Positions 11,343-22,595 of a stretch of DNA of 64,000 nt are shown piece after piece; within the stretch, counting starts at the first letter, position 1; every line of letters begins with the position of its first letter. The translations under genes were made by a program, and so were the position numbers. The notes under the pieces are model-generated. The model made no database searches, had not been told where the DNA came from, and saw only the letters and a program-made list of their open reading frames with translations. This DNA is from Narthecium ossifragum. Lineage: Eukaryota; Streptophyta; Magnoliopsida; Dioscoreales; Nartheciaceae. The DNA is taken from contig OY986972.1 in assembly GCA_963920575.1 (NCBI GenBank), forward strand, positions 20,000,083-20,064,082. The letters are read 5' to 3'.

Positions 11343-11974
11343 AGATTATACTTGAAGAATATTTTGATATTTTGACTGAACCTACAGGATTGCCTCCGGA
11401 TCAAGAGTTCACACACAAGATCCCTTTGATGGAAGGTGCGGCTGCAGTGAACATGAGACCCTATAGATACGCTCACTTTCAAAGAATGAGATAGAAAGAC
11501 AAGTGGGGGAGATGCTAGCAACAGGATTGATTCGGCCAAGAACGAGCCCGTTTTCTTCACCGGTGCTACTCGTTAAGAAAAAAGATGGATCTTGGAGGTT
11601 TTGCACAGACTATCGGGCCCTTAATGCCGTCACTATTAAGGATCGGTTCCCCATTTCTACAGTGGATGATATGCTGGATGAGTTGCATGGCTCGAAATAC
11701 TTCACAAAGCTGGATCTAAGTGACGGCTACCATCATATATGAGTTCATCTAGATGATGTCCACGAGACTGCATTTCGCACCCATAGCAAACACTATGAAT
11801 ACATAGTGATGACGTTTGGCCTCTGCAACGCGCCGTCCACATTTCAGGCAGTGATGAATTCTATATTCCGGCCTTATCTACGGAGGTTCTTATTGGTGTT
11901 TTTTGATGACATATTGGTTTATAGCCAACGGTGGGAGGAGCATCTCAGCCATATCATGTTAGTTCTAGGGATAC
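11343..11974 (+). pseudogene. pol: E1 reverse transcriptase, N-terminal part
   Basis: The sequence shows [51 protein letters not shown] and [12 protein letters not shown]. The active-site box here reads FFDDI in place of the usual YVDD or FVDD. A TGA interrupts after YHHI and another stop falls near 11977. The domain is cut by the solo LTR at 11975 and resumes at 14207. Confidence 0.88.
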
Positions 11975-14201
11975 TATGAGAACATGTCCCTCCACTCCTG
12001 GATCGACCGTCTGGGTCGGGCCCGTGGCTCGTTGCGGACCGCAAGGGTAATTTGGTAAATTGCACCTTGTCAGTTTATTTCACACTCGCGTGTGCACACA
12101 CTGACGTATTTGTGTAAATGTTTGATTAGAATGGTTAGGTGGACCCGGGATCGAAGGATCCTGGCTTAGGCTTGTGTTTTAGCCCAAGTCTAGCTTTCTG
12201 GGCAAAGGGGATTGATCTTCCCTTGCTAAGGAGATCGATCTTTTAGCGCCAGAAAGTTAAGTCAATTTGTCATGAAAGATTGATCTCTTTTTGAGAAGAA
12301 ATCGATCTCTCATAAGGCGGTTCGTCCGTCTATAGAACGAACGAAACCGTCTTCTTTGATTTTTTCTCAAATCTGCATTCTTGAGTTGAGATCCGACTGG
12401 ATTTGAAGGAGATTGAGGACGATCCAAGGCTTAGCAGCTGGGATTGAAGCTGCTCTAGTCTAGGTAGGGATGCTACCTACTTGTTTTTCCGGATTTGTGA
12501 GGTTTGAGTTTGATTGTGGTTTGTTTTGCTTAGATTTGATTATATATATGTTTATTTTCAATGAAATCTTTGATTTTAGACTCGTGGTCCTTCGTACTAC
12601 CAGATCCCAAAGTTTTGTGAGATTTGGTGGAGTTTTCCGGCGGTTTTTCTCCCCGGCAATCCGCCGGTGAACCCATTCGGATTGATCTTTCTTGAGAAAA
12701 GATCGATCATTTGTGGGACGTCATGCCCAGTCCGAGCGGGATCGATCCTTCTGTTGGAGAAGATCGATCCTTGCTTAGCTAGCATGGGCGGGGTCCGAGT
12801 CACGAAGAAGATTGATCCTTCTGGTGGAGAAGATCGATCTCTTTCGGTTAACTGGGACGAGGCTTCTCAAGCACTAAGAAGATCGATCTTCTCTGGTAGA
12901 GAGATCGATCTCTTTGGTGGTTGAGAGGCGTTTTCAATGGGTTTGCCCGCAGGGCTTCGCGTATGCGATTTTCTTTACCGTTTTATAACTTGTACATAGT
13001 CTTGAGCATGTTAGCCCCATAATGAGGGGTAGTGGTGAACCGGGAGAGTGACGACGCCCGGGATGTTTAGATAGCATGTTGTATTGTTAGTTTTCTTTAT
13101 CGGGGTTGCTTCCCGTAACATGTTGTCTTTTGGCAGACTGACTATAATGGTGGGGTTACCATTGTAGCAGCTCCTTGGCCTGTTTTACTGTTCACCACCT
13201 TGGGCCGGCAGGGTGCCGAGTCCAGACCTTGTTTATTTAATCGTCACATATGTTGCATGCTATCTGCTTTCATGCGTATGTGCATAGCATGCATCTGGTT
13301 GTGCATTAGTTGCATAAGGTTAGGGCATAGGCGATCTGTGGGTCATCCACCCGAGGCTTGGAAGCTCGGATTTAGCCCTAGGACCGGGGTTAGGTAGCTT
13401 GGTCCATGTTTGAATGGTGGTGTTCAGTCGATTTCGATGATAGGTCTAGATGACTCGAACACGTGTTGATTGATGATTATAGAGGTCGTGTAGGCCTCGA
13501 GTCGGGTTCTAAGGTGTAGTCGGTGTCCAGTTGTGATGACTCTTGAGTAGAGGGTGTGCCTACTCAGCGGTGCCATTTCCTGCTAGCAGTGTCGATTTTC
13601 TGCTTGTGAGTCAGCAGTGTTGGTTTCCTGCTTACTGAGCGTGACCCATCATGTGACCAGCTTGGCTGGAAGATCATGATTGTGGACCTCAGGGACACAC
13701 GGTAGGGTAATGGGGCCTCTGGGTACACCCAGGCCTTGCTAGAGGGAGACAATGTTGTGTTTCCCTCTTCCTTCTGTGTGTCGTAGTATAGTTTCCCTGC
13801 TGACCTTAGTTGTTCACTCCTACCTGGGCTGCGTTTTGCAGGTGCATGAGTTAGCTCCTCTTCGGTGGCCCCTACCAGGCAGTTGGTCGGCGGCGCCTGG
13901 CAGAGTTTGAGGAGTGATGATCTGTCTTTCCCAAAACCCTTGTATAGTTAGCCTCCTACGGGAGAGTATAAATGTTTGTACTTGATCTTTCCCTCTTCGA
14001 GGTTTTGTATATTATACTTTGGGATTTGATATCTTTAAGATTGAGGTTTCTTAAATCTTTAATTTGTAATTGAGGGTGTTTGATGAATTGCTTAGGAAGA
14101 CCATTAGGTTAGAGGGAACCCTTACCAAAATTTTCGCAGTTTGTTAGGTTCCGGTTCGCGTCGCCCGGCCCGGTTGGGCTTTCGCGGGTCGGGGTGCGAC
14201 A
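11975..14201 (+). mobile_element. Solo LTR (gypsy-type, 2.2 kb) inserted in E1 RT
   Basis: Flanks are GATAC at 11970-11974 and 14202-14206. The left end TATGAGAACATG corresponds to TGTGAGGACC of relatives, with the TG mutated to TA. The right end is GGGTCGGGGTGCGACA. With one GATAC and the LTR removed, the RT text continues, apart from a one-base frameshift a little further on. It holds two clusters of GATCGATC hairpins (12205-12310 and 12680-12915). No coding capacity. Confidence 0.9.
12205..12915. repeat. Two clusters of GATCGATC stem-loops in a solo LTR
   Basis: Paired motifs of the form GATYGATC, pyrimidine arm, 4-6 base loop, purine arm, GATCGATC occur near 12213-12240, 12285-12312, 12680-12710, 12750-12775, 12810-12840 and 12879-12910. 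Clear cases are GATCGATCCTTCTGTTGGAG plus AAGATCGATC, and GATCGATCTTCTCTGGTAGA plus GAGATCGATC. The two clusters lie on either side of a TATA-like CTATAGAACG at about 12331. Confidence 0.8.
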
Positions 14202-14206
14202 GATAC

Positions 14207-15138
14207 TCCAAGCTAACCAATTGTTTTATCAAACCTTCCAAGTGTACGTTTGCTCAACAAAAGGTGGAGTATCTAGGAAATATAATTTTTGAGGAGGGCG
14301 TGAGCGTGGATTCCCAGAAAATTGATGCAATGGAATTATGGCCGAGGCCAAAGACGGTGATAGAGATACGAGGATTTCTGGGTCTTACCGGCTACTACAG
14401 AAAGTTTGTTAAGGATTATGGGCAAATAGCAGCTCCCTTGACAGCACTCTTGAGGAAAGGGCAATTTATATGGGGTGAAGAAGCAGAGAAAGCATTCAGT
14501 GGATTAAAAAGGGCTATGACATCTACGCCGGTGCTTGCTTTACCCAATTTTTCAGAAACTTTTACAGTGGAGATGGATGCTTCAGGGACAGGCATAGGGG
14601 CGGTGCTAAGCAGGGGGGACGACCCATTGCCTACCTAAGTAGAACGATAGCTCCTACCAAGCAGGCCTGATCAGCTTACGCCAAGAAGATGTTGGCCATC
14701 ATTGAAGCAGTTCAGTTGTAGTGGCCGTATTTGATGGGGTGAAGATTTATAATTCAGATTGATCAGAAAAGTTTAAAATATTTTCTAGAGCAACGGATTG
14801 TCACACCAAAGCAGCAAAAGTGGGTCACCAAGCTTTTGGACTTTGAATATGAGATACGATACAAGCCGGGGAAGGAGAACACGGCAGCCGATGCACTGTC
14901 ACGGAGGTCGAAAGAGGCGGAGGTCAAGGCAATTACTGTAGTAGTGGCAGGACTTTGGGAAGAGCTGCGGAGATCTTACCAGGAAGATGACCATCTTAAA
15001 ACACTATTGCAGCGGGCGATCGACGGGTACACCGGGCTGGACGGGCTAGTCTGGCGGCATGGAGCAGTAGTTGTTCTGGCGAAGGAGGAGTGGACTCAGA
15101 AATTGATGCGGGAGTTCCATGATTCGACTTGGGGAGGG
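14207..15138 (+). pseudogene. pol: E1 reverse transcriptase C-terminus and RNase H
   Basis: Recognisable blocks are FIKPSKCTFAQQKVEYLG, GFLGLTGYYRKFVKDYG, FTVEMDASGTGIGAVL (the first RNase H aspartate) and RYKPGKENTAADALSRR, the end of the RT-RNase H unit. Stops and frameshifts occur around 14636 and 14720. A hAT MITE splits the linker to integrase. Confidence 0.88.
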
Positions 15139-15146
15139 CACTCAGG

Positions 15147-15541
15147 TAGGGATGAGCAAAACCGAACTAAACTCCTAGAACCGAACTGAACCAAACAATT
15201 CGGTTCGGTTTTTCGGTATATTTGGTTTGGTTCGCTTTTTTTTTGGTTAAAAATTCGGTATTCGGTTCAGTTTCGGTTTTTATTTTTTAAATTCAGTAAA
15301 TACTAAAATACCAAAAATTTTAAAGTTATATACCTTATTTCGGTTCGGTTTTATATTGTTGAGTAAGAGATTACAAATTATTTCGGTTCGGTTCGGTTTT
15401 TAAATTAGTGTACCAAATTAATTCGGTTCGGTTTTATGCACGAATTCGGTTCGGTTCGGTTTTTAAATTGGTGTACCGAAAAAATTTCGGTATTTCGGTA
15501 TTCAGTATTTCGGTTTGGTATTTACCGAATACTCACCCCTA
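15147..15541. mobile_element. hAT-type MITE in E1
   Basis: Ends are TAGGGATGAGCAAAACCGAA on the left and, on the other strand of the right end, TAGGGGTGAGTATTCGG. The 8-bp duplication CACTCAGG flanks it (15139-15146, 15542-15549), the TSD length of hAT transposons. The 395-bp body is made of TTCGGTTCGGTTT-like repeats and has no gene, so it depends on transposase supplied elsewhere. Confidence 0.92.
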
Positions 15542-15549
15542 CACTCAGG

Positions 15550-16712
15550 TGTCCTGCGAACTTATAAACGATTAGCTTTTTGGTAGGCGAACATGAAGCG
15601 GGATGTGAAAAATTATGTAGCTGTGTGCGAGGTGTACCCGAAGAATAAAGCCGATTCACGGAGCCCGGCAGGACTACTACAACCATTACCTGTGCCAGAC
15701 CATGTATGGGAGGATATCTCGATGGATTTCATGGAAGGGCTGCCACGGTCAGTGGGAGCAGACCTTATCATGGTGCTCGTCGATAGACACACCAAGAGTG
15801 CGCACTTATTGCATTGTCTCACCCTTATACGGCCATGGGAGTTGTCATAGCCTTTGTTTGGGATGTGGTTCGCCTACATGAGATTCCCCGATCTATTGTG
15901 AGTGACCGAGATCCGGTGTTCATGAGCAAATTTTGGCAAGAACTATTTAAGATGCATGGAACTCAACTGAAAATGAGTTCATCCTATCACCCATTGACCA
16001 ACGCCCAGACGGAGGTTGTGAACAGGTGCTTGGAACAATACTTATAGTGCTTCGCAAGCCAGAACCCAAGGAGATGGGCGCATTATCTCCCATGGGCTGA
16101 GTATTGGCACAACACCACTTACCACAGTTCTACATGAATGACCTTGTTTGAGACAGTTTATGGTCGGCGAGCCCCTACCATACCCCAATATTTAGTAGGG
16201 GGATCACCGGTGGCATCTCTCTATCAACCGAACTAAGCAGAAAGCATATCTAAAAAGGCGAGAAGAGAATTATGAGGAGGGAGACTGGGTCTATTTGAAG
16301 CTTCGACCATACAGGCAAAGCTCATTATTTTGCCGTGCCCATCAGAAATTGGCCAGCAAATATTTTGGGCCATACCAGGTGCTGCAGAAGATTGGAGAAG
16401 TTGCTTACAAGTTGGCTATTCCAGACGAGGCTAAGATCCATCCTGTCTTTCATGTGTCTTTGTTGCGCAGAAAGGTGGGCGAGTTGGGGACCGTCGGGAG
16501 TGAAGTACCGCCCTGTGATGAAGAGGGAGTTCCTGAGCTGGTCGTGGAAATGGTGTTGGATTACCGCTGGGTAAAAAAGGGGCGTGCCTATACTGCAGAG
16601 GCCTTAGTGAAATGGAAGAACTTAGCATAAACAGCTGCTACATGGGAGGAGGTGGATGAGCTACAATGCCAACATCCAAGTCTGAACCTTGAGGGCAAGG
16701 TTCCTTCTCAAG
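15550..16712 (+). pseudogene. pol: E1 integrase and chromodomain-like tail
   Basis: The order is a degraded zinc-binding segment, then PLPVPDHVWEDISMDFMEGL, DLIMVLVDRHTKSAH, SIVSDRDPVFMSKFW and YHPLTNAQTEVVNR. The core thus shows two aspartates and a glutamate of the DDE type. The C-terminal part has KLAIPDEAKIHPVFHVSLL and a chromodomain-like LVKWKNL followed by TAATWEEVDEL. A chromodomain would guide integration into particular chromatin. Stops (for example near 16047 and at 16627) and frameshifts show it is dead. Confidence 0.88.
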
Positions 16713-16730
16713 AGGGGGGGGGGGGGGGGA
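16711..16730 (+). promoter_or_regulatory. E1 polypurine tract
   Basis: An all-purine run AGAGG...GGA with sixteen consecutive G residues abuts the 3' LTR. It is the expected primer position for plus-strand DNA synthesis. The pure G run is unusually long and may have grown by slippage or be miscounted in the assembly. Confidence 0.8.
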
Positions 16731-17080
16731 TGATGCAACCCGGACATCCCGACGGACAACAAGGGTGCGCCGGCCTAATCCGCGCTACCTGAGTTGATTA
16801 ATCTTGCTAGTATGAGTGGTTGGGCTGGATTAGTTAATATATTTGCTTATTTGTTGATTAGGTGAACCATGGGATTTAGTTTATTGATCCGACGGCCGTA
16901 GGCTTGTTTGGGCTTCTTATATATTTGTCATGTAATCACAACTAGAGTTTTTTTAAGTTATTTTTCTAATAGATTGAAGAACGGGTTTTCTAGTCATAAA
17001 TTGGATCATGGGGTTTCCTCTGCCATTAGGAGAGGAGAATCTTCTTTCATGTGAATTCTTGGGTGACCAAGGGTTCATCA
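16731..17080 (+). repeat. E1 3' LTR
   Basis: This is the 350-bp counterpart of 7136-7524 with the same termini. It lacks the segment after CCCGACGGAC that is present in the 5' copy and has scattered substitutions. Confidence 0.9.
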
Positions 17081-18553
17081 ATTTGACTGCTCCTTCATTT
17101 AAATATTTCACGTGTTGGAACTCGATCAAATGCTAGTAATAAAAAATTACCGTGGTCGCAATTGGATATTTTGATCACGCATGGCTAAATTGAGGCTGGC
17201 CACAGGCCGCACTGATCTATCAGCCAAGCTGGATGCCAAACATTATGTTACCAGTTACAACCAACAAGAGGGTGGACATGGTGCTAAGGTTCTTATGGAG
17301 GGGAATTAAGCCACTGACCTGCTTGCTATGTTAGGTAAAGGTATCCCCATTAATACCAAGGATGAGAATAAGTCAAGTAACCATAGTACTACTATTTATT
17401 GGTTTGCTAGTGGAGGGGGAGACCAACTTCAGAGGTTGGCCAAACAATTAGATCAGAGCTTGTGCCGAAACAGTTTGCATGTCTTCTATCCAATACAATG
17501 TCATTGTCCTAAAATCCAATACTGCGATGTATTTACCGGTGAATCACCGATATGATTCATTCGACACATGAATATTGAATTAAAGGATTTGCAATTTTCC
17601 TTGCATGGCTTCTATCTATGCCCTGCAATATGAGGAGGGAGCTCAATCTCTTTCCAAAATTACCAACTTGAGTTACCATCTTATGTCTTGTCCTAGAACC
17701 CTCTACTGTGATGAATTTAGAAGGTATAGTTGGGAAGGTAGAGATGGAAAGGTGTGATTTAAATGAAGAGAGGACATGGACAGGCAGCAACTAACAGGTA
17801 ACACCTAACATGGCAAGAGCTACAAGAAACCACAGGAGACAAGGCACGTGCTCTCTCTTTTATGTCTCCATAATTAGATGCTGGTTTCCAGGAAAGGGAA
17901 AGATCATGCCAAGACCTTGGTCCAGTTTGGTTTGCGAATTGGACAGGGATAACCCCTTATCCCCTATTCTATCCTAGAATAGAAATGAATTAGCAATTGA
18001 GGAATAAAGTGGGCCACCCAATTTTGAGGTTTAAATTTATCCCTATTCTAGCCCGATTTCTATCCCCACCTGAGTAAAAAATATATTATTAAGTCAAATA
18101 AATAAGGAAATCTCAAAACATATATGATATTTTTATTATAATATATTTTTGCTCTATTTTATGTAAAAATATAATAATATAAATTTTATATAGTTTACGC
18201 ACGAATACCGAAACTTCACTTAAAATTTTATTATAATATTATAATTTTGAAAGCAAAGCATGTCAAGATTAGCATAATTCTTGATCAAATTCTTAATATA
18301 TCCTATTTAAAGGCATTTTCGGTATTTGGTAATAAAAGCTACGATTCTTAGTCTTATTCCACATTGTACATTCAAACACTATTTTTTTATTTTAAACAAT
18401 CATTACTGATTTATCCATATTTTTTAACCAAACGCCACAAGTGGAATAAGGCTATTCCCACTCATTATCTCAACTTTACTAGCTAGCCCAAAAAACTCGG
18501 AATAGCCTTTCCCCTTACCAAACTCCACTCAAGAGCCCAATTGTTCCTAGAGT
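17081..18553. other. Intergenic: E1 right flank, coding-like fragment and possible MITE
   Basis: The ATTTG duplication of E1 opens the stretch. A frame at 17173-17311 starts MAKLRLATGRTDLSAKLDAK and includes YNQQEGGHGAKVLMEGN before a stop. It looks protein-like, but I cannot name it. From about 17930 (CAGTTTGGTTTGCG) to about 18530 (TTACCAAACTCC) the ends are loosely inverted and the middle is very AT-rich, as in a PIF/Harbinger-type MITE, but no TSD was confirmed. Confidence 0.4.
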
Positions 18554-18703
18554 AGTGATTGGTGCACATGGAAGTGATTGGTGCACATGGATGTGCACCA
18601 TGTGCACAAATCCTTATCGTTGGATTGAATCGGGCACACATCCCGATTCAATCCAACGGTAAGTGTTGGTGCACATGGTGCACATCCATGTGCACAAATC
18701 ATT
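18554..18703. repeat. Palindromic MITE (GATTGGTGCACATGG family)
   Basis: The left half GATTGGTGCACATGGATGTG, then the text around ATCGTTGGATTGAATCGGG, is mirrored by CCCGATTCAATCCAACGGTA and the GTGCACATCCATGTGCAC right end. The whole unit folds into one long hairpin with a loop of about six bases. AGTGATTGGTGCACATGG is repeated twice at the left end. It has no coding capacity. The terminal text resembles that of the element at 58532-58817. Confidence 0.7.
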
Positions 18704-18939
18704 TCCCTTGTTCCTATCTTACCTAACTCCACTCAAGGGCCCACTTGTTCCTATCTAAATGTCAATGGTCCATTCTCTAGCAACATAAAAAAGTCACAGC
18801 TAGCTTTGTAATTAATTTGAGTACTTGTGAAGCATGTAAATGAGTTTAATTGTTCTTAATTTGGTGCTGCATTTAGAAGAAAACAGTTTTATGTTCAAAT
18901 TGTTTCTGGATTTCAAGGAGTCATGAGGCAATATTCCTG

Positions 18940-19339
18940 CTTTTTTTTTTTTATTAGATAAGCCCGAACACTAGGTAGTACACGAGCACCAATAGAAAGA
19001 GGCAATATGTTAGGATGTAGTAGGGAGGAAGAAAAAGAATGCACGGACACAAGATTTTACGTGATTCACCCCAGAATAGGGCTACATTCACGGAGACGCT
19101 GGAGGTTTTCACTATCTCAGAGACAGCCAAAATTATAAGATACAATAACGGTCGCCCATATAAACCCTCATATCCTAGGGTTTCGGCACATAGGGTATAG
19201 AAAATTACATAAAGTACTCCTATCAACATATCTCAAATCCGCCTTTTGTTCCCCGCCAGGGCGCTGCCTCGGACCCCATCAGCTCTGAGTAGTGCGTCAT
19301 GGTCGGGTCCGGAACAATTAGGCTCCACAAACTCAACAT
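18940..19339 (-). mobile_element. Retroposed sequence with poly(A) tail and 10-bp TSD
   Basis: AATATTCCTG occurs at 18930-18939 and 19340-19349. Directly inside the left copy is a run of T (18941-18952), that is, a poly(A) tail on the - strand. This is the hallmark of LINE-type target-primed insertion. The body has no open frame. On the - strand it contains GGGTTTATATGGGCGACC and GAATCACGTAAAATCTTGTG, which look like LTR or SINE text. I infer a SINE or a retrocopy of a non-coding transcript. Confidence 0.65.
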
Positions 19340-19349
19340 AATATTCCTG

Positions 19350-20844
19350 TTAAATGCACTTCTTATGAGAAAAATAAGTGATAAATATCATTAGAGTGGC
19401 CGTTGTGTTGGAATTGTTCATGAAATATAGCTATGTAAAAACAGGGATCCAATTTATGATAATAAACTTGCAAGCAATTGTTACAGCTAATACTGTCTTC
19501 GAAAACAGAGAATACAAACCCAACAGACAACGGGGACCAATAATACGACATAGTCCTGTGATCACTAGTTTCATGTCTCCTAGAGCCCTAGAAAAATCTG
19601 CAAACTTGGGGCATTTGTTTGAAAAATATTTTCACGTTTTCATTCTCTATTCTTATTTTCTATTTTCTATTTTCAGTTTCTCGTTTCCAATTTATAGAAA
19701 ATGCGTTTGGTTTGGAATGATGAAACAGAAAAGGATGAGAACAATAGTTTGGTGTTTTTCATATTTTCTGAAAAATAGGAGGTTTCAAATGAAACAATTC
19801 AAATGCATTTTCAACATAAGGGAACAAATCAAACGGTCCCTAAGATATCTTGAATCCTTTATTATCAATTTTCATCTCTGATACGAAAGCGAAAAACCTC
19901 TTGCACCAATTGAACCTATCTAATTTGATTCCCACTCTACAAAACAGCTGCTTGAAACCCAACATTCTCAATCCGCTATTTAAATCCAATATTTACGTGT
20001 ATAAATAATGCAGATTTATAGTTCCACATTTGAGAGGACATATTAGTATAAGTGGATCGAACTGATCCTTTCCTATAAGCTTAAGCTTTTGTGACAACCA
20101 ACGATCTAAGCAGCCTCGTGCTTTGTAACAGTCAAGAATGTTTCCTACATGACCTTCAGATTGGTTGGCAGGCGGTGAAAGAGGGAGGAATATATCCTCA
20201 GCTACTGCTCTAGAATGGACGCATGCACTGTAACGGTAGTTCCAACAGTGGTTTGTAGGGGAGACACCGCATGTGCCCTCCAACATCTCCAATAATTGGA
20301 TGCCAAACCTTAGGAAAGAACAGAGAGTAGACCAGAAGTGCCCACTTGTTCCTATACCAAAGAGAAGAGGAAGGGGTCCCATTGTTAGTTAATACTACTT
20401 CACTGTCAAACCAAGCTAAAGCTGTGCGTGGAGGTTTAGAGGGCTTGGTTGTCACCACTGGATCATGACCCATTAGCTACCCCCACATGCAGGTGTTCCC
20501 TCTCTGTGGATCTTTGCATGATTTGCATTGATTAAATTGTTCTAAGATGTTGTCAAGTTTAGATGTATCTTTCTAAGCATACGTGATCTTCAATGAAGAT
20601 TCTAGTTGAGATCAAAGGCAACAAGAAAAGATGTAGGCATAGCAATTGATATTCTGATCTCAATACCTATGAACCATAGTCAAGTAAATTTACCCTCTGA
20701 CTTCTAGAAATTAGCGGGTCACCGCTGGCCTTAACGACACATAAATAACACAAAAGCATGTTGTTATTTCACATCATATGACTTGCCACATCATCAATAA
20801 TTTATCAAGAAATGAGTCGAGCTGGCCTCTAATATGAGGAGTTA
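19350..20844. other. Intergenic with a possible MITE
   Basis: The sequence is AT-rich and no gene is recognised. At about 19615-19853 the termini GGGGCATTTGTTTG and CAAACGGTCCC are roughly inverted around a T/A-rich body, suggesting a MITE. I could not settle its duplication. Open frames on both strands show no domain. Confidence 0.35.
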
Positions 20845-22398
20845 TGTCACACCCTGATTCAGAAAATCCATTCAAACGAGGCGTGAGGGACCTACACATG
20901 TTCAATTCATCTCTGACGCATTTATATAACAAAAATTACAACTAAATTGAACAATTTGATCTGGGGTAAAACTGTAATTCTAACAATTCATTGACAATTA
21001 CAAACTCAATTTATACATCTGGATATGATACAAAGTTCACTGATACAAAATGATCTTTAATTAAACATGTATGCATAGATATAAAAAATCCTCAAAAAGC
21101 GAAATTATACACTTATGTAATGTATCAGGATAAACTGGACCCCAACTCCTCAGACACCTCCAGAGGTCTACGCGCCGCCAAAAGTCTGTCCAGGTGGTGC
21201 TACAGAAAAAGAGTTGGCGCATGCACCTACAAAGCGCAACCCGGGTAATAGTGAACGATAACCTCGGTAGGGTTCTACTCTACGTCACACTAAAAAAAGG
21301 AAACAACAATAATGTCACTTCTCCGCCTTAATTTGTAGTGAGATAGTAATCTGCATAGGGTTCAAATTGAGAAAGTACATGGGAGACTCTCGCCGTTTGA
21401 TTTTAGAGTTTAAGACCCTCACACCCCCGACCAGATGGGTTTTCTGGATCGGGGCGTGACATAAGGTATGTCAAAGGTCACATAACCCCATCGATGTCCC
21501 AAGGGCTCCTGTCATGAAACATCTCTCTTGAACATGTTACAAAGAGCGGAAAAGTAACATGCAAAATCACCCTTATCCACGCAGGATTCCCATGCCTAGG
21601 GACCACGTTGGGAAATCATCGACAACCATCTTTAGCACTTGGCATTGGAGAACCGACACGAACTTTATACCTCAAACAATACGATTTGTAGCCATATAAC
21701 ATAAGCCTCAATAATACAGAGATTGAACAATAATATCACGCTCTAGGCCTTACTACTCAACCTCGGTCCTAAGGCTAGATCAGAGCCACCCGAGCTCTCG
21801 GATCGGCGATCAACCCATCGCCCACGCCTAACCTGGAATGCCTCTAATACATACAGTGCATGCATCTATACAAGCATCTAACTTAAGTGTCACTATATAC
21901 CACATCAACATTAGAGGTTCAACAGTTAAGCAAAAACATGATAAAAGAATCAAACCTGATTCTCAAATAGAATTCGGCCTTACAACGCCGCTATACAATA
22001 GCTCTCAGCGTAACGCTGGCACACAACAGCCTAAAATTTCACAGTTATCCAACATATAACAACTTAACAATATAACGATTAAGCATTTAAACAATCACAT
22101 TACGAGAAATTATACGATTGAAGGAAGAATCACATTACCTACATTTACGGCCGAATCATGTTCAAAACATCCGATAAATCCCTCGAAAATCAACTATTAA
22201 TAGCATGCATGCTTCCTAGCATCATTAACTATCTATCATGAAAGGATTAAACCAAAAGGACACAAAATGTCACTGTTTAAAGGGTGGTGGTCGATCCGAT
22301 GGTCGACCGTGAGGTGAGATGAAAGTGACTGGCGGTCGATCCAGACATCGACCTTGAGAAGCCATTTTTGGTATCCAAGGCTCACGGTTGATGCGACA
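20845..22398 (-). repeat. Composite LTR-derived segment left of E2
   Basis: It begins TGTCACACCCTGATTC, the - strand end of the gypsy LTR family seen at 28473. It shares family text such as CCTCCAGAGGTCTACGCG and TCGGATCGGCGATCAACCC. An inward end of the opposite sense, GGGTTTTCTGGATCGGGGCG then TGACA, lies at about 21437-21461. The last part (22285-22398) instead carries GGTCGA/TCGACC hairpins like those in the copia-type LTRs and ends GATGCGACA just before the E2 primer site. It appears rearranged. I cannot assign it as a simple 5' LTR. Confidence 0.5.
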
Positions 22399-22400
22399 TT

Positions 22401-22416
22401 TGGCATCAGAGCAGGC
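22401..22416 (+). promoter_or_regulatory. E2 primer binding site (tRNA-Met type)
   Basis: TGGCATCAGAGCAGGC follows GCGACATT. It matches the initiator tRNA-Met primer text apart from one base (GGCATC for GGTATC). Confidence 0.75.
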
Positions 22417-22595
22417 TGTACGCCTCATGGGTAGGATTAGGCTTGCGGTTGAGATTTTGAGTGTGGATTGGGATAGTTCTAGGGTTAGAATATCCCTGCA
22501 TGTCTGTTTGCGCTCGTGTGTGACTTGTTTTCTCTTTATTGATTAATGTTTTGTTTTGGTCTCTTACCAGTGTATACTTGTCGTGTCTGGTAAAC

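Larger units (their letters stand above)
7136..17080 (+). mobile_element. E1: Ty3/gypsy chromovirus-like LTR retrotransposon, decayed
   Basis: The element is bounded by LTRs starting TGATGCAACCC and ending GGGTTCATCA, and flanked by the 5-bp duplication ATTTG (7131-7135 and 17081-17085). Inside, in order, are a tRNA-Met-type primer site, gag, protease, reverse transcriptase, RNase H, integrase and a chromodomain-like tail. That is the Ty3/gypsy order, and the tail suggests a chromovirus. Every domain carries stops or frameshifts, so it cannot move on its own. It was later hit by two solo LTRs and a hAT MITE, all listed separately. Confidence 0.92.

Noticed and set aside
20210..20473. 87-codon - strand frame as a gene
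   Set aside because: It overlaps another frame on the same strand, has no recognisable domain or splice context, and lies in repeat-rich intergenic sequence.
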